Assembly (NCBI RefSeq): GCF_963853665.1
Contig: NZ_OY970459.1
Location: forward strand, 4,650,001-4,714,000
DNA from: Mycobacterium decipiens
Lineage (GTDB): Bacteria; Actinomycetota; Actinomycetes; Mycobacteriales; Mycobacteriaceae
Direction: 5' to 3'
DNA length: 64,000 bases
Shown here: in pieces, positions 9,498 through 19,743 of the stretch
How the letters are laid out: each line of letters starts with the position of its first letter
Position numbering within the stretch: position 1 is the first letter of the stretch
The notes under the pieces: model-generated
Told to the model about the DNA's origin: nothing
Databases searched by the model: none
Seen by the model: the letters and a program-made list of their open reading frames with translations, nothing else
Made by a program: the position numbers and the translations under genes

Positions 9498-10967
9498 CTA
9501 ATTTGCAGCCATAGCAATGAGTTTGGCTTCCAGGTACTCCTCGAAGCCGAGGAGGCCCATCTCCCGTCCGTTGCCGGATTGCTTATAGCCGCCGAACGGC
9601 GCGTCAGCGGAGTACCAGACGCCGCCATTGACGTTGACGGTGCCTACCCGCAGCCGCGCGGCGACCCCGGCCGCTCGTCGCGGGTCATCGCCATACACGG
9701 TGCCCGACAAGCCATATGGTGAGTCGTTGGCGATGCGCACAGCGTCATCGTCGCCGTCGTGCGCGATCACCGCGAGCACCGGCCCGAAGATCTCCTCGCG
9801 GGCGGACCGGGCATCGTTGTTCAACCCCGAGATGACCGTGGGCTCGATGTAGAAGCCGACCTCCCTGCCCGCCGGCCGCCCGCCACCGCACGCAAAGGAG
9901 CCGCCTTCGGCAAGTGCCAGGTCGAGATAGCCCTGTACCCGGTCGCGCTGCCGGGCCGAAATCAACGGCCCGCAGACGGTTCCGGGATCGCTCGGGTCGC
10001 CGGGCTTGAGCGCAGACATGGTGGCCGCCGCGATGGCGACCGCCTCGTCATATCGGGCCCGCGGCACCACCAGCCGGGTGGTAATCGCGCACCCCTGCCC
10101 GGCGTGCATGCACACCGAGAACGCCGATACCCCACTGGCAGCGGCCAGGTCGGCGTCGTCGAGCACGACGAACGCCGACTTGCCACCCAATTCCAGGAAC
10201 ACCTTTTTGATGGTGGCCGCGGCATCGGCCATCACTCTGCGGCCGGTCGCGGTCGAACCGGTGAACGAAATCATGTCCACCCGAGGATCTTTGGCCAGCA
10301 GCGCCCCCAATCCGTGGTCGCTGGAGGTGACGATGTTGACGACGCCCGGCGGAATGTCGGTGTGCTCGGCGATGATCTCCCCGAGCGCTGCCGCGCACCA
10401 CGGCGTGTCGGGAGCCGGCTTCAGCACGACGGTGTTACCGGCGGCCAGCGCCGGGCCCAACTTGGCGAGATTGATCTGGTGCGGGAAGTTCCACGGCGTG
10501 ATGGCGCCGACCACCCCGACGGCTTCCCGCGCGATGGTGCGGCGGGTGGCAATGCCCAACGGCGATGCCTCACCGAGATCCTGATTCCACAGGTAGGACT
10601 CGGCCGTGTCCGCCGCAAACGACAGATCGCCCACCGGGCCCTGAAGCGCAGCACTGGCGGTGAGCATCCGCGGCGCACCCACCTCCGAAATGGTCAGTTC
10701 CCGCAGTTCTTCAATGTGTTGTTGCAATCCGTCGCGCAACTGCCGCACGCACCGCACCCGAAGTTCGGTATTGCGGGACCAGTCGGTGTCGTCGAACGCC
10801 CGACGCGCGGCCTCGATGGCGCGACTCATGTCCTCGGCGTCGGCATTGGCGGCGACTCCCAGCACTTCCTCGGTGGCCGGATTGACCGTCGGAAACCTGC
10901 CCGCACGTCCATCCGCCAGCTTGCCGTCGATGAACAGCGCGCTAACACCGTTGGCCAGCAGCACCAT
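9498..10967 (-). CDS. aldA: NAD-dependent aldehyde dehydrogenase
   Basis: A 489-residue aldehyde dehydrogenase oxidising an aldehyde to the acid. Family motifs: TPWNFPHQINLAKLGPALAA, VLKPAPDTPW, FTGSTATGRRVM (NAD site), LELGGKSAFVV (general-base Glu) and HAGQGCAITTRLVV, with Cys as the nucleophile. The end reads PFGGYKQSGNGREMGLLG, as usual. Normal length, no disruption. It is the first gene of a minus-strand operon and is divergent from the TetR gene at 11169; a palindrome in its leader (11005-11018) matches the one over the TetR start, so TetR control is plausible. It matches Rv0768 in position. Confidence 0.93.
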   Translation of the reverse strand: MVLLANGVSALFIDGKLADGRAGRFPTVNPATEEVLGVAANADAEDMSRAIEAARRAFDDTDWSRNTELRVRCVRQLRDGLQQHIEELRELTISEVGAPRMLTASAALQGPVGDLSFAADTAESYLWNQDLGEASPLGIATRRTIAREAVGVVGAITPWNFPHQINLAKLGPALAAGNTVVLKPAPDTPWCAAALGEIIAEHTDIPPGVVNIVTSSDHGLGALLAKDPRVDMISFTGSTATGRRVMADAAATIKKVFLELGGKSAFVVLDDADLAAASGVSAFSVCMHAGQGCAITTRLVVPRARYDEAVAIAAATMSALKPGDPSDPGTVCGPLISARQRDRVQGYLDLALAEGGSFACGGGRPAGREVGFYIEPTVISGLNNDARSAREEIFGPVLAVIAHDGDDDAVRIANDSPYGLSGTVYGDDPRRAAGVAARLRVGTVNVNGGVWYSADAPFGGYKQSGNGREMGLLGFEEYLEAKLIAMAAN

Positions 10968-11004
10968 CTACCGCTCCCAACCTATCCGAGGATCACGAAT
11001 CGAA

Positions 11005-11018
11005 TGGACACTTGTCTG
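11005..11018. promoter_or_regulatory. Half-conserved palindrome upstream of aldA (candidate TetR operator)
   Basis: TGGACACTTGTCTG has the same TGGACA-N2-TGTC layout as the perfect palindrome at 11162-11175, with mismatches in the last two bases of the right arm. It lies 37 bp upstream of the aldA start codon in the divergent intergenic region. Confidence 0.5.
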
Positions 11019-11132
11019 ATATTGCCTCATCGAGGCCGGCTCTGCAAGGTAGGTACGCGGCACCCGCCGATCCATGCGCGACCACATCCGGCCGAAAGAA
11101 TGCCTTATTAGCTGCACGTATATCAGTGGAGC

Positions 11133-11162
11133 TTGCTTCGCATCGTCACCATCCGATAGCTT
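11133..11162 (+). promoter_or_regulatory. Candidate promoter of a leaderless TetR transcript
   Basis: TTGCTT (11133-11138), an 18-bp spacer and TAGCTT (11157-11162). The -10 hexamer ends 6 bp before the GTG start at 11169, the spacing expected for a leaderless mycobacterial mRNA. No transcript data are available here. Confidence 0.4.
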
Positions 11163-11175
11163 GGACATGTGTCCA
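11162..11175. promoter_or_regulatory. Perfect palindrome over TetR start (candidate autoregulatory operator)
   Basis: TGGACATGTGTCCA: 6-bp arms TGGACA/TGTCCA around 2 bp. It overlaps the candidate -10 and the GTG start codon of the TetR gene, where a bound repressor would block its own transcription. A related site lies at 11005-11018 in front of aldA. Confidence 0.6.
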
Positions 11176-11810
11176 GCGATGCACTGGTTGCGGCCCAGGC
11201 CCAGCGCCAGACCGGACTGCAAACCGGAGCAGCGCCACGTAACCGCCGCCAGGAGGAGACCTTCCGCAAGGTGCTGACTGCCGCCATGGCGACCCTGCGG
11301 GAGAAGTCGTACGCCGACCTGACGGTGCGCCTGGTGGCGGCCCGCGCCAAGGTGGCCCCGGCAACGGCCTACACGTACTTCTCGTCGAAAAACCATCTGA
11401 TCGCCGAGGTCTACCTCGACCTGGTCCGCCAGGTCCCGTACTTCACCGACGTCAACGACCCGATGCCCGCCCGCGTGAAGAGCGTGCTGCGGCATCTGGC
11501 GCTGGTGGTTGCCGACGAGCCCGAAGTGGGCGCGGCGTGCACGGCGGCGTTGCTCGGTGGCGGCGCCGATACCGCGGTGCGTGGCGTGCGCGACCGAATC
11601 GGCGCCGAGATCCACCGCCGCATCACCTCGGCGATCGGGCCCGGCGCCGAGCCCGGCACCGTGTCCGCGCTCGAGATGGCGTTCTTCGGCGCGCTCGTGC
11701 AGGCCGGCAGCGGCGCCTTCACCTACCGCGAGATCGCCGACCGGCTCGGCTACGTGGTGGGCCTGATCCTGGCCGGAGCCGGGGATCCGCGTGGTGGTGG
11801 CAACCCATGA
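11169..11810 (+). CDS. TetR-family regulator of the cyp123-cyp51 / aldA region (Rv0767c-like)
   Basis: A 213-residue TetR protein. After a basic leader (NRRQEETFRKVLTAAM), the helix-turn-helix reads LTVRLVAARAKVAPATAYTY, followed by FSSKNHLIAEVYL. The C-terminal domain (DEPEVGAACTAALLGGGAD and later) is a ligand pocket of unknown specificity. The GTG start at 11169 sits in a palindrome that is probably its own operator. The stop overlaps the cyp123 start by 4 bp (ATGA), so it leads the plus-strand cyp123-SDR-cyp51-ferredoxin operon and may also control the divergent aldA operon. Confidence 0.92.
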   Translation: MSSDALVAAQAQRQTGLQTGAAPRNRRQEETFRKVLTAAMATLREKSYADLTVRLVAARAKVAPATAYTYFSSKNHLIAEVYLDLVRQVPYFTDVNDPMPARVKSVLRHLALVVADEPEVGAACTAALLGGGADTAVRGVRDRIGAEIHRRITSAIGPGAEPGTVSALEMAFFGALVQAGSGAFTYREIADRLGYVVGLILAGAGDPRGGGNP

Positions 11811-13012
11811 CCGTCCACGTCGGTGATCCCCAACTGGTCCTAGACCCGTACGACTACGACTTCCACGAGGACCCGTACCCGTATTACAAACGGCTACGCG
11901 ACGAGGCCCCGTTGTACCGCAACGAGAAACTGAATTTCTGGGCGGTTTCGCGCCACCACGACGTGCTGCAATGCTTCCGCGACAGTGCGGCGTTGTCGAA
12001 TGTCTATGGCGTATCGCTGGATCCGTCCTCACGCACATCCGAGGCGTATCGGGTGATGTCGATGCTCGCCATGGACGACCCCGCACATCTGCGGATGCGA
12101 ACGCTGGTGTCAAAGGGTTTTACCCCGCGGCGGATTCGCGAACTCGAGCCGCAGGTCCTCGAACTCGCCCGCATTCACCTGGATTCGGCCCTGCAGACCG
12201 AAAGCTTCGACTTCGTCGCAGAATTCGCCGGCAAGCTGCCGATGGATGTCATTTCGGAGCTGATGGGTGTGCCCAGCGCCGACCGGTCCCGCATCCGCGT
12301 GCTGGCCGATGGTGTGCTCCACCGCGAGGACGGCGTTGCCGACGTGCCACCGTCGGCAATGCAGGCATCGATCGAGCTAATGAGGTACTACGTCGATCTG
12401 ATCGCAGAGTTCCGGAAATGTCCCGCGAACAATCTGACGTCGGCACTGCTGGAAGCCGAGCTCGACGGCGACCGGCTTACCGACCAGGAAATCATGGCGT
12501 TCCTGTTCCTCATGGTGATCGCCGGCAACGAGACCACCACCAAGCTACTGGCCAACGCCGTCTACTGGGGCGCCCACAACCCGGACCAGCTGGCCGGGGT
12601 ATTCGCCGACCACTCCCGGATCCCGCTGTGGGTGGAGGAAACCCTGCGCTACGACACCTCCAGCCAGATTCTGGCCCGCACCGTCGCGCACGATCTCACG
12701 CTGTATGACACCACGATCCCCGAGGGCGCGGTGCTGTTGTTGCTGCCGGGATCGGCCAACCGTGACAACCGGGTGTTCGACCACCCCGACGAGTTTCGCA
12801 TCGGCCGCGAAATCGGCTCCAAGCTAGTCAGTTTCGGCAGCGGCGCACACTTCTGCCTGGGAGCTCACCTGGCCCGGATGGAAGCCCGGGTGGCGCTGGG
12901 CGAGCTGCTGCGCCGGATCGGCGGCTACGAAATCGACGAAGACAATGCCGTGCGCGTTCATTCCAGCAACGTGCGCGGATTTGCCCATCTACCGATCACC
13001 GTGAAGGCATAG
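11807..13012 (+). CDS. cyp123: Cytochrome P450 of the CYP123 type
   Basis: A 401-residue soluble P450. The I-helix oxygen-activation motif is AGNETTTKL, the ExxR pair lies in WVEETLRYD, and the heme-binding loop is FGSGAHFCLGAHLARMEA with the Cys thiolate. MAMDDPAHLRMRTLVSKGF is the usual C-helix DxxxHxxxR region. The start at ATG 11807 overlaps the TetR stop; upstream extension of the frame lies inside the TetR gene and is rejected. Its place next to cyp51 matches Rv0766c (cyp123). Electron supply probably comes from the ferredoxin at 15219. The natural substrate is unknown. Confidence 0.93.
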   Translation: MTVHVGDPQLVLDPYDYDFHEDPYPYYKRLRDEAPLYRNEKLNFWAVSRHHDVLQCFRDSAALSNVYGVSLDPSSRTSEAYRVMSMLAMDDPAHLRMRTLVSKGFTPRRIRELEPQVLELARIHLDSALQTESFDFVAEFAGKLPMDVISELMGVPSADRSRIRVLADGVLHREDGVADVPPSAMQASIELMRYYVDLIAEFRKCPANNLTSALLEAELDGDRLTDQEIMAFLFLMVIAGNETTTKLLANAVYWGAHNPDQLAGVFADHSRIPLWVEETLRYDTSSQILARTVAHDLTLYDTTIPEGAVLLLLPGSANRDNRVFDHPDEFRIGREIGSKLVSFGSGAHFCLGAHLARMEARVALGELLRRIGGYEIDEDNAVRVHSSNVRGFAHLPITVKA

Positions 13013-13015
13013 GCA

Positions 13016-13842
13016 ATGCCACGCTTCGAACCGCATCCCGCCCGCCGGCCGGCGATCGTCGCCGGTGCATCGTCGGGCATCGGCGCGGCCACCGCATCCG
13101 AACTCGCCGGCCGCGGGTTTCCGGTCGCCTTGGGGGCCCGCCGCATTGACAAGCTGGCCGAGCTGGTCGACAAGATCCGTTCCGACGGTGGCGAGGCGGT
13201 GGCGTTTCACCTGGACGTCACCGATCCCGAGTCGGTGAAATCGTTTGTGGCGCAAGCGATCGATGCGCTCGGCGAGGTCGAGCTGCTGGTGTCCGGTGCC
13301 GGCGACATGCTCCCCGGACGGCTGCACGAGACCAGCACCGACGCCTTCGCGCAGCAGGTTCACACACATCTGGTCGGCGCCAACCGGCTGGCCACCGCGG
13401 TGCTGCCGGACATGGTGGCACGCCGGCGGGGCGACCTCATCTTCGTGGGCTCCGATGTGGCGCTGCGCCAACGCCCGCATATGGGTGCCTACGGCGCGGC
13501 GAAGGCCGGCCTGACCGCCATGGTCACCAACCTGCAGATGGAGTTGGAAGGCACCGGTGTTCGCGCATCGATCGTGCACCCGGGACCCACGCTGACCGGT
13601 ATGGGCTGGCAGCTGTCCGCCGAACAGGTCGGCCCCATGCTGCAGGACTGGGCGAAGTGGGGTCAGGCCCGGCACAACTACTTCCTGCGCCCCCGCGACC
13701 TGGCGCGGGCCATCGCGTTCGTCGCCGAAACCCCGCGGGGTTCAGTCGTGGTGAACATGGAGATCCAGCCCGAGGCCCCGCTGATGGACGCACCGGCGGA
13801 TCGTCAGGAACTTTCATTGCGCGAAGAGGGGATGCCGAAGCA

Positions 13843-13846
<4 letters not shown>
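13016..13846 (+). CDS. Short-chain dehydrogenase/reductase (Rv0765c-like)
   Basis: A 276-residue SDR between two P450 genes. The cofactor motif is VAGASSGIGAATA near residue 20, followed by HLDVTDPES, LVSGAGDMLPG in place of the usual NNAG, a Ser in FVGSDVALR and YGAAKAGLTAM (YxxxK). The C-terminal part has VVVNMEIQPEAP. It begins 3 bp after cyp123 and overlaps cyp51 by 4 bp, so it is firmly in the operon. A role in oxidising or reducing a sterol or terpenoid product of the P450s is an inference from context only. Confidence 0.9.
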
Positions 13847-15425
<1,579 letters not shown>

Positions 15426-15427
15426 CC

Positions 15428-15985
15428 GTGGCCGCATATCCTCGCGACGAACTCGAAGATGTGGTCAAGCGCTGGTTGGCGGCCAACCGTGCGGCGGAGC
15501 AGCGCGGCGACTGGACCTTGCTCGCCGATTTCTATACCGACGACGCCACCTACGGGTGGAACATCGGGCCCAAAGAGGACGTCATGTGCGTCGGGATCGA
15601 CGAGATCCGCGACATTGCGCTGGGCCAGGAGATGGAAGGCCTGCAGGGCTGGCGCTACCCCTACCAGCGGGTCGTCATCGACGACAAGCAGGGCGAGGTG
15701 GTCGGGTTCTGGAAGCAGGTTGCCGGCCAAAACGGGGCGGCCCCGGACGACCACGAGTTCGAGGTGTACGGCATCGGCGGCAGCTGGTTCCGCTATGCCG
15801 GCGGCGGGAAATGGAACTGGCAGCGCGACTTCTTCGACTTCGGGCATGTGTCGGCGCTCTACCTGGAATTGATCAAGACAGGCCGGCTTTCCGCGGGCAT
15901 GCGCAAGCGCATCGAACGTGGCATATCCGGCGACAAAGTGCCTGGCTACTACCCACTCGGCAAGGCACCGGTACCACTGTGGTAA
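15428..15985 (+). CDS. NTF2/SnoaL-like fold protein (Rv0762c-like)
   Basis: A 185-residue protein starting at GTG 15428, 2 bp after the ferredoxin. The first part, VKRWLAANRAAEQRGDWTLL followed by ADFYTDDATYGWNIGP, has the helix-helix-strand start of NTF2-like/SnoaL folds, which bind hydrophobic small molecules or act as isomerases. The C-terminal half (WFRYAGGGKWNWQRDFFDFG) is rich in aromatic residues. No catalytic residues can be assigned with confidence. The context points to the CYP51 pathway, and a second NTF2-like protein is encoded at 19318. Function unknown. Confidence 0.8.
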   Translation: MAAYPRDELEDVVKRWLAANRAAEQRGDWTLLADFYTDDATYGWNIGPKEDVMCVGIDEIRDIALGQEMEGLQGWRYPYQRVVIDDKQGEVVGFWKQVAGQNGAAPDDHEFEVYGIGGSWFRYAGGGKWNWQRDFFDFGHVSALYLELIKTGRLSAGMRKRIERGISGDKVPGYYPLGKAPVPLW

Positions 15986-16083
15986 GCGCCCCAACGGCGC
16001 TGACCTACACTCACCCCAACAGCGTTCCGACGGATGGCCGGGACCGCTCGTAGCCGAAGTTCAACCACGAAAGCAGGTTCACG

Positions 16084-17211
16084 GTGAAGACCAAAGGCGC
16101 ACTGATCTGGGAGTTCAACCAGCCGTGGTCCGTCGAAGAAATCGAGATCGGCGACCCACGCAAGGACGAGGTCAAGATCCAGATGGAAGCGGCTGGCATG
16201 TGCCACTCCGACCATCACCTGGTGACCGGCGGCATCCCGATGGCGGGCTTTCCGGTTCTGGGCGGACACGAGGGCGCGGGCATCGTCGCCGAGGTCGGCC
16301 CGGGAGTCGACGACATCGCTCCGGGCGACCACGTGGTGCTGGCATTCATCCCGTCCTGCGGCAAGTGTCCGTCCTGCCAGGCCGGACTGCGCAATCTGTG
16401 CGACCTGGGCGCCGGGCTGCTCGCCGGGGAATCGGTGACGGACGGCTCGTTCCGGATTCAGGCCCGCGGCCAGAACGTCTACCCGATGACCCTGCTGGGG
16501 ACGTTCTCGCCGTACATGGTGGTGCACCGCAGTTCGGTGGTGAAGATCGACCCGTCGGTGCCCTTCGAAGTCGCCTGCCTGGTCGGTTGCGGCGTCACCA
16601 CCGGCTATGGTTCGGCGGTCCGCACGGCGGACATCCGGCCGGGTGACGACGTGGCCATCGTCGGCGTGGGTGGGGTCGGCATGGCGGCGCTGCAGGGCGC
16701 GGTCAGCGCCGGCGCCCGCTACATCTTCGCGGTGGAGCCGGTGGAATGGAAACGTGATCAGGCCCTGAAATTCGGTGCCACCCACGTCTACTCGGATATC
16801 AACGCCGCGCTGATGGGCATCGCCGAGGTCACCTACGGCCTGATGGCCCAGAAGGTGATCATCACTGTCGGCAAGCTGGATGGCGCTGAGGTCGACAACT
16901 ACCTGACCATCACGGCCAAGGGCGGCACCTGCGTGTTGACGGCTATCGGCAGCCTGGTCGACACCCAGGTAACGTTGAACCTCGCGATGTTGACCCTGTT
17001 GCAGAAGAACATCCAGGGCACCATCTTCGGCGGCGGTAACCCGCACTACGACATTCCGAAGCTGTTGACGATGTACAAGGCCGGCAAGCTCAACCTCGAC
17101 GACATGGTAACCACCCAGTACAAGCTCGAGCAGATCAACGACGGATACCAGGACATGCTGAACGGCAAGAACATTCGCGGCGTGATCCGGTATACGGACG
17201 ACGACCGGTAG
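16084..17211 (+). CDS. adhB: Zinc alcohol dehydrogenase (NDMA-dependent type likely)
   Basis: A 375-residue medium-chain Zn alcohol dehydrogenase. Catalytic zinc ligands lie in AGMCHSDHHLV and GGHEGAGIV, with a Cys in VGCGVTTGYGS. Structural zinc: PSCGKCPSCQAGLRNLC. The NAD fold reads VGVGGVGMAALQGA. The sequence type fits the mycobacterial AdhB group, often annotated as NDMA- or mycofactocin-dependent dehydrogenases because the NADH stays bound; that part is family knowledge. It starts 98 bp after the preceding gene and is followed after 22 bp by the flavin oxidoreductase. It matches Rv0761c. Confidence 0.92.
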   Translation: MKTKGALIWEFNQPWSVEEIEIGDPRKDEVKIQMEAAGMCHSDHHLVTGGIPMAGFPVLGGHEGAGIVAEVGPGVDDIAPGDHVVLAFIPSCGKCPSCQAGLRNLCDLGAGLLAGESVTDGSFRIQARGQNVYPMTLLGTFSPYMVVHRSSVVKIDPSVPFEVACLVGCGVTTGYGSAVRTADIRPGDDVAIVGVGGVGMAALQGAVSAGARYIFAVEPVEWKRDQALKFGATHVYSDINAALMGIAEVTYGLMAQKVIITVGKLDGAEVDNYLTITAKGGTCVLTAIGSLVDTQVTLNLAMLTLLQKNIQGTIFGGGNPHYDIPKLLTMYKAGKLNLDDMVTTQYKLEQINDGYQDMLNGKNIRGVIRYTDDDR

Positions 17212-17233
17212 CCTCACCTGCACCGAGACTCTG

Positions 17234-19297
17234 GTGTCCCGAGTGGCCCGCTTTGCGCATCTATTGGCGCCGGGGCGAATCGGCGCCATGACGGTGCGCA
17301 ACCGGGTGGTCATGTCTGCGATGGAGACGATGTATGGCACCCCGGACGGGCTGCCCTCGCAGCGCACCCGTGACTACTTCGCCGCGCGCGCGAAGGGCGG
17401 CGTGGGCCTGATCACGTTGGGCGCCACCGGAGTCGACCATCACCACCCCGAGACTCCCGGTGGCCTGCATCTGGCCACCGACGCCTGCGTCGAAGCGCAT
17501 CGAGCCCTGGTGGAGGTGGTGCACGAGCACGGCGCCAAGATCCAGCCCCAAATCGTGCACGCCGGACCCGACGGCCTGGGACCGGAGATCTTCGGCGTGA
17601 CGTCGTTGGGGCCGTCGGTAATTCCGTCCTATCTCACCGGACGTCCGTCGACCGAGATCAGTACGCAACAGCTGCATCAGGTGTTCGACTTGTTCAAGGC
17701 CGCGGTGCGACGCGCCCTCGAGGCCGGATACGACGGCATCGAGCTACACGCCGCACACGGCTACATGTTGCTGGGTTCTTTCCTTGCACCACAACGCAAT
17801 CGGCGTACCGACGACTATCGCGGCGACACGACGCGCGGCCGGCTGCGGGTGGTGCTGGACGCGCTGGCCGCGATCCGGTCCGAGATCGGCGACGCGCTGC
17901 CCATCACGTTGCGCATCTCCGGGTACGAGCGCGTCGCCGGGGGACGGCCGATATACGAAACCGCCCGGGTGGCACCGGAACTCGTGGCAGCCGGCGTCGA
18001 CGCTTTCCATGTTAGCGGGGGCGTGATCGATCGGCTGGTGACCGGCATGGTCAACGGCGCCGACGACGGCGACGAAGTCAACATCGGTGCGGCGGCGGCG
18101 GTCAAGCAGGTGGTTGACGTGCCGGTGATTGCCGTCGGCCGGATCCACGACCCGGCTAGGGCCGAACGGATCCTGGCCGACGGCCGCGCCGACTTTATCG
18201 CCATGGGACGTCCGCTGCTGGCCGACCCGAACCTGCCCCGCAAGCTGCAAGCCGGCCAGGCGCACCGGGTTCGCAGGTGCATCTCGTGTGAAAACTGCAT
18301 CGACGCGATGGAGCAGCGCTTCTCGGTGGACTGCGCCGTCAATCCCCGCACCGGCCGGGAACGCGAACTTGCCGCATCTCGCGCTGACCGCGTCAAGCGT
18401 GTGGTGGTCGTCGGCGGTGGTCCGGCCGGGCTGGAGGCCGCCCGGGTGGCCGCCGAACGCGGGCACCAGGTCACGCTTTACGAACGGGGTGGCCAGCTGG
18501 GCGGGGCCCTGCGCTGGGCCTGCGTCCTGCATCCGGAAAACCAGCCGTTCCTGCGGTACCTACGACACGAGATCCGGCTCAGTCCAGTGGAAGTGAAATT
18601 GGGCCAAGTGATTTCGGCTGACGACGTCATCGAGATGGAGCCGGACGCGGTGGTGGTCGCCACCGGCGGCCGCGTCGCGGTGCCGGCGATCCCAGGCGCA
18701 TACCTACCGCATGTGCATACCGGTCCCGCGTTAGGTGAGTTGCTCGGCGGGCAGACCGAATCCACGCATCCGGCCTGGCGGCGGCTGGGCGCGGGGGTGC
18801 TGGCCGGCTGGCGGCAGCGGCTGGTGGGCGCCGCCGCGATTCGGCTCGCCACGCGGGCGTGGATGCCGGTTGGGCGGCGAGTCGTCATCATCGGCGGTGA
18901 CCTGGTCGCAGTCGAACTTGCCGAGTTTCTGGCGCGCCGGGGCCGACTGGTGGCGATACTCGAGGCCGGCAAGGACATCGCCCCCGAAGTGGGTAGCAAA
19001 CGCAAGGCCGAACACATGGACCGGCTGGATCGGCTGGGCGTCACCGTCCATGTCCGCGCGGCCGTCGAGAAGATCACCCCCGACGCCGTGCTGTTCACGC
19101 CCGCCGCCGGAACCACCCGGGGACTGGCGGCCGACAGCGTCGTGATCGCCGGAATGGTCGAGCCCGATACCGCCCTGTTCGACGCCCTGGTGGCCGCCAT
19201 GCCCGGCACCCAGGTGCACGCCGCCGGCGACTGCAGCGGACTGGGCCTGATCCGTAAGGCCACCGAAGACGGCGCCCGCGCCGCGTGTGCCATCTGA
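17234..19297 (+). CDS. Old-yellow-enzyme / FAD two-domain oxidoreductase (2,4-dienoyl-CoA reductase-like)
   Basis: A 687-residue three-cofactor enzyme. Residues about 10-350 form an FMN TIM barrel (RNRVVMSAMET near the start, GYDGIELHAAHGYMLLGSFL, FIAMGRPLLADPNLP). Then comes the cluster motif CISCENCIDAMEQRFSVDC for a [4Fe-4S] centre, and a FAD/NAD(P) domain beginning VVVVGGGPAGLEAARVA with a second Rossmann motif near VVIIGGDLVAVELAEFLA. This layout is that of 2,4-dienoyl-CoA reductase (FadH), trimethylamine dehydrogenase and bile-acid ene-reductases. The start is GTG 17234; GTG 17243 is also possible. It lies between adhB and the ketosteroid-isomerase-like gene, where I remember no counterpart in H37Rv, so an ene-reduction of a steroid or acyl substrate is plausible. 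Confidence 0.85.
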   Translation: MSRVARFAHLLAPGRIGAMTVRNRVVMSAMETMYGTPDGLPSQRTRDYFAARAKGGVGLITLGATGVDHHHPETPGGLHLATDACVEAHRALVEVVHEHGAKIQPQIVHAGPDGLGPEIFGVTSLGPSVIPSYLTGRPSTEISTQQLHQVFDLFKAAVRRALEAGYDGIELHAAHGYMLLGSFLAPQRNRRTDDYRGDTTRGRLRVVLDALAAIRSEIGDALPITLRISGYERVAGGRPIYETARVAPELVAAGVDAFHVSGGVIDRLVTGMVNGADDGDEVNIGAAAAVKQVVDVPVIAVGRIHDPARAERILADGRADFIAMGRPLLADPNLPRKLQAGQAHRVRRCISCENCIDAMEQRFSVDCAVNPRTGRERELAASRADRVKRVVVVGGGPAGLEAARVAAERGHQVTLYERGGQLGGALRWACVLHPENQPFLRYLRHEIRLSPVEVKLGQVISADDVIEMEPDAVVVATGGRVAVPAIPGAYLPHVHTGPALGELLGGQTESTHPAWRRLGAGVLAGWRQRLVGAAAIRLATRAWMPVGRRVVIIGGDLVAVELAEFLARRGRLVAILEAGKDIAPEVGSKRKAEHMDRLDRLGVTVHVRAAVEKITPDAVLFTPAAGTTRGLAADSVVIAGMVEPDTALFDALVAAMPGTQVHAAGDCSGLGLIRKATEDGARAACAI

Positions 19298-19317
19298 GTT
19301 AACGACAGGAGATACCC

Positions 19318-19737
19318 ATGACCCAAAGGGCCCAAGCCCCGGCACTGACCGCGTCGCAGTCGTCGTGGCGGTGCGTGCAAGCCCACGACCGGGAGGGCTG
19401 GCTGGCGCTGATGGCCGACGACGTCGTCATCGAAGACCCGATCGGAAAATCCGTCACCAATCCCGACGGCAAAGGTGTGCGGGGCAAGGAGGCCGTCGGC
19501 GCCTTTTTCGATGCCAACATCGCGGCCAATCAGTTGACGATCAGCTGCGAGGAGACCTTCCCGTCCAGCTCGCCGGACGAGATCGCTCATATCCTGGTGC
19601 TGCACAGCAAGTTTGAGGGTGGATTCACCAGCACGGTTCGCGGCGTGTTCACGTATCGCGTGAACGAGGCCGGGCTGATCACCAACATGCGCGGGTTTTG
19701 GAACCTCGACATGATGACGTTCGGTAAGCAGGAGTGA
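19318..19737 (+). CDS. Ketosteroid isomerase-like / SnoaL-like protein (Rv0760c-like)
   Basis: A 139-residue NTF2-fold protein. It starts MTQRAQAPALTASQSSWRCV and continues WLALMADDVVIEDPIGKSV, a pattern of delta5-3-ketosteroid isomerase-like proteins, where a buried Asp/Tyr acts on the steroid. Rv0760c is described as a steroid-binding protein; that is family knowledge and not shown by sequence. It begins 20 bp after the flavin oxidoreductase and ends the plus-strand run. The lipoprotein gene converges on it with a 6-bp gap. Confidence 0.85.
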   Translation: MTQRAQAPALTASQSSWRCVQAHDREGWLALMADDVVIEDPIGKSVTNPDGKGVRGKEAVGAFFDANIAANQLTISCEETFPSSSPDEIAHILVLHSKFEGGFTSTVRGVFTYRVNEAGLITNMRGFWNLDMMTFGKQE

Positions 19738-19743
19738 AACCGC

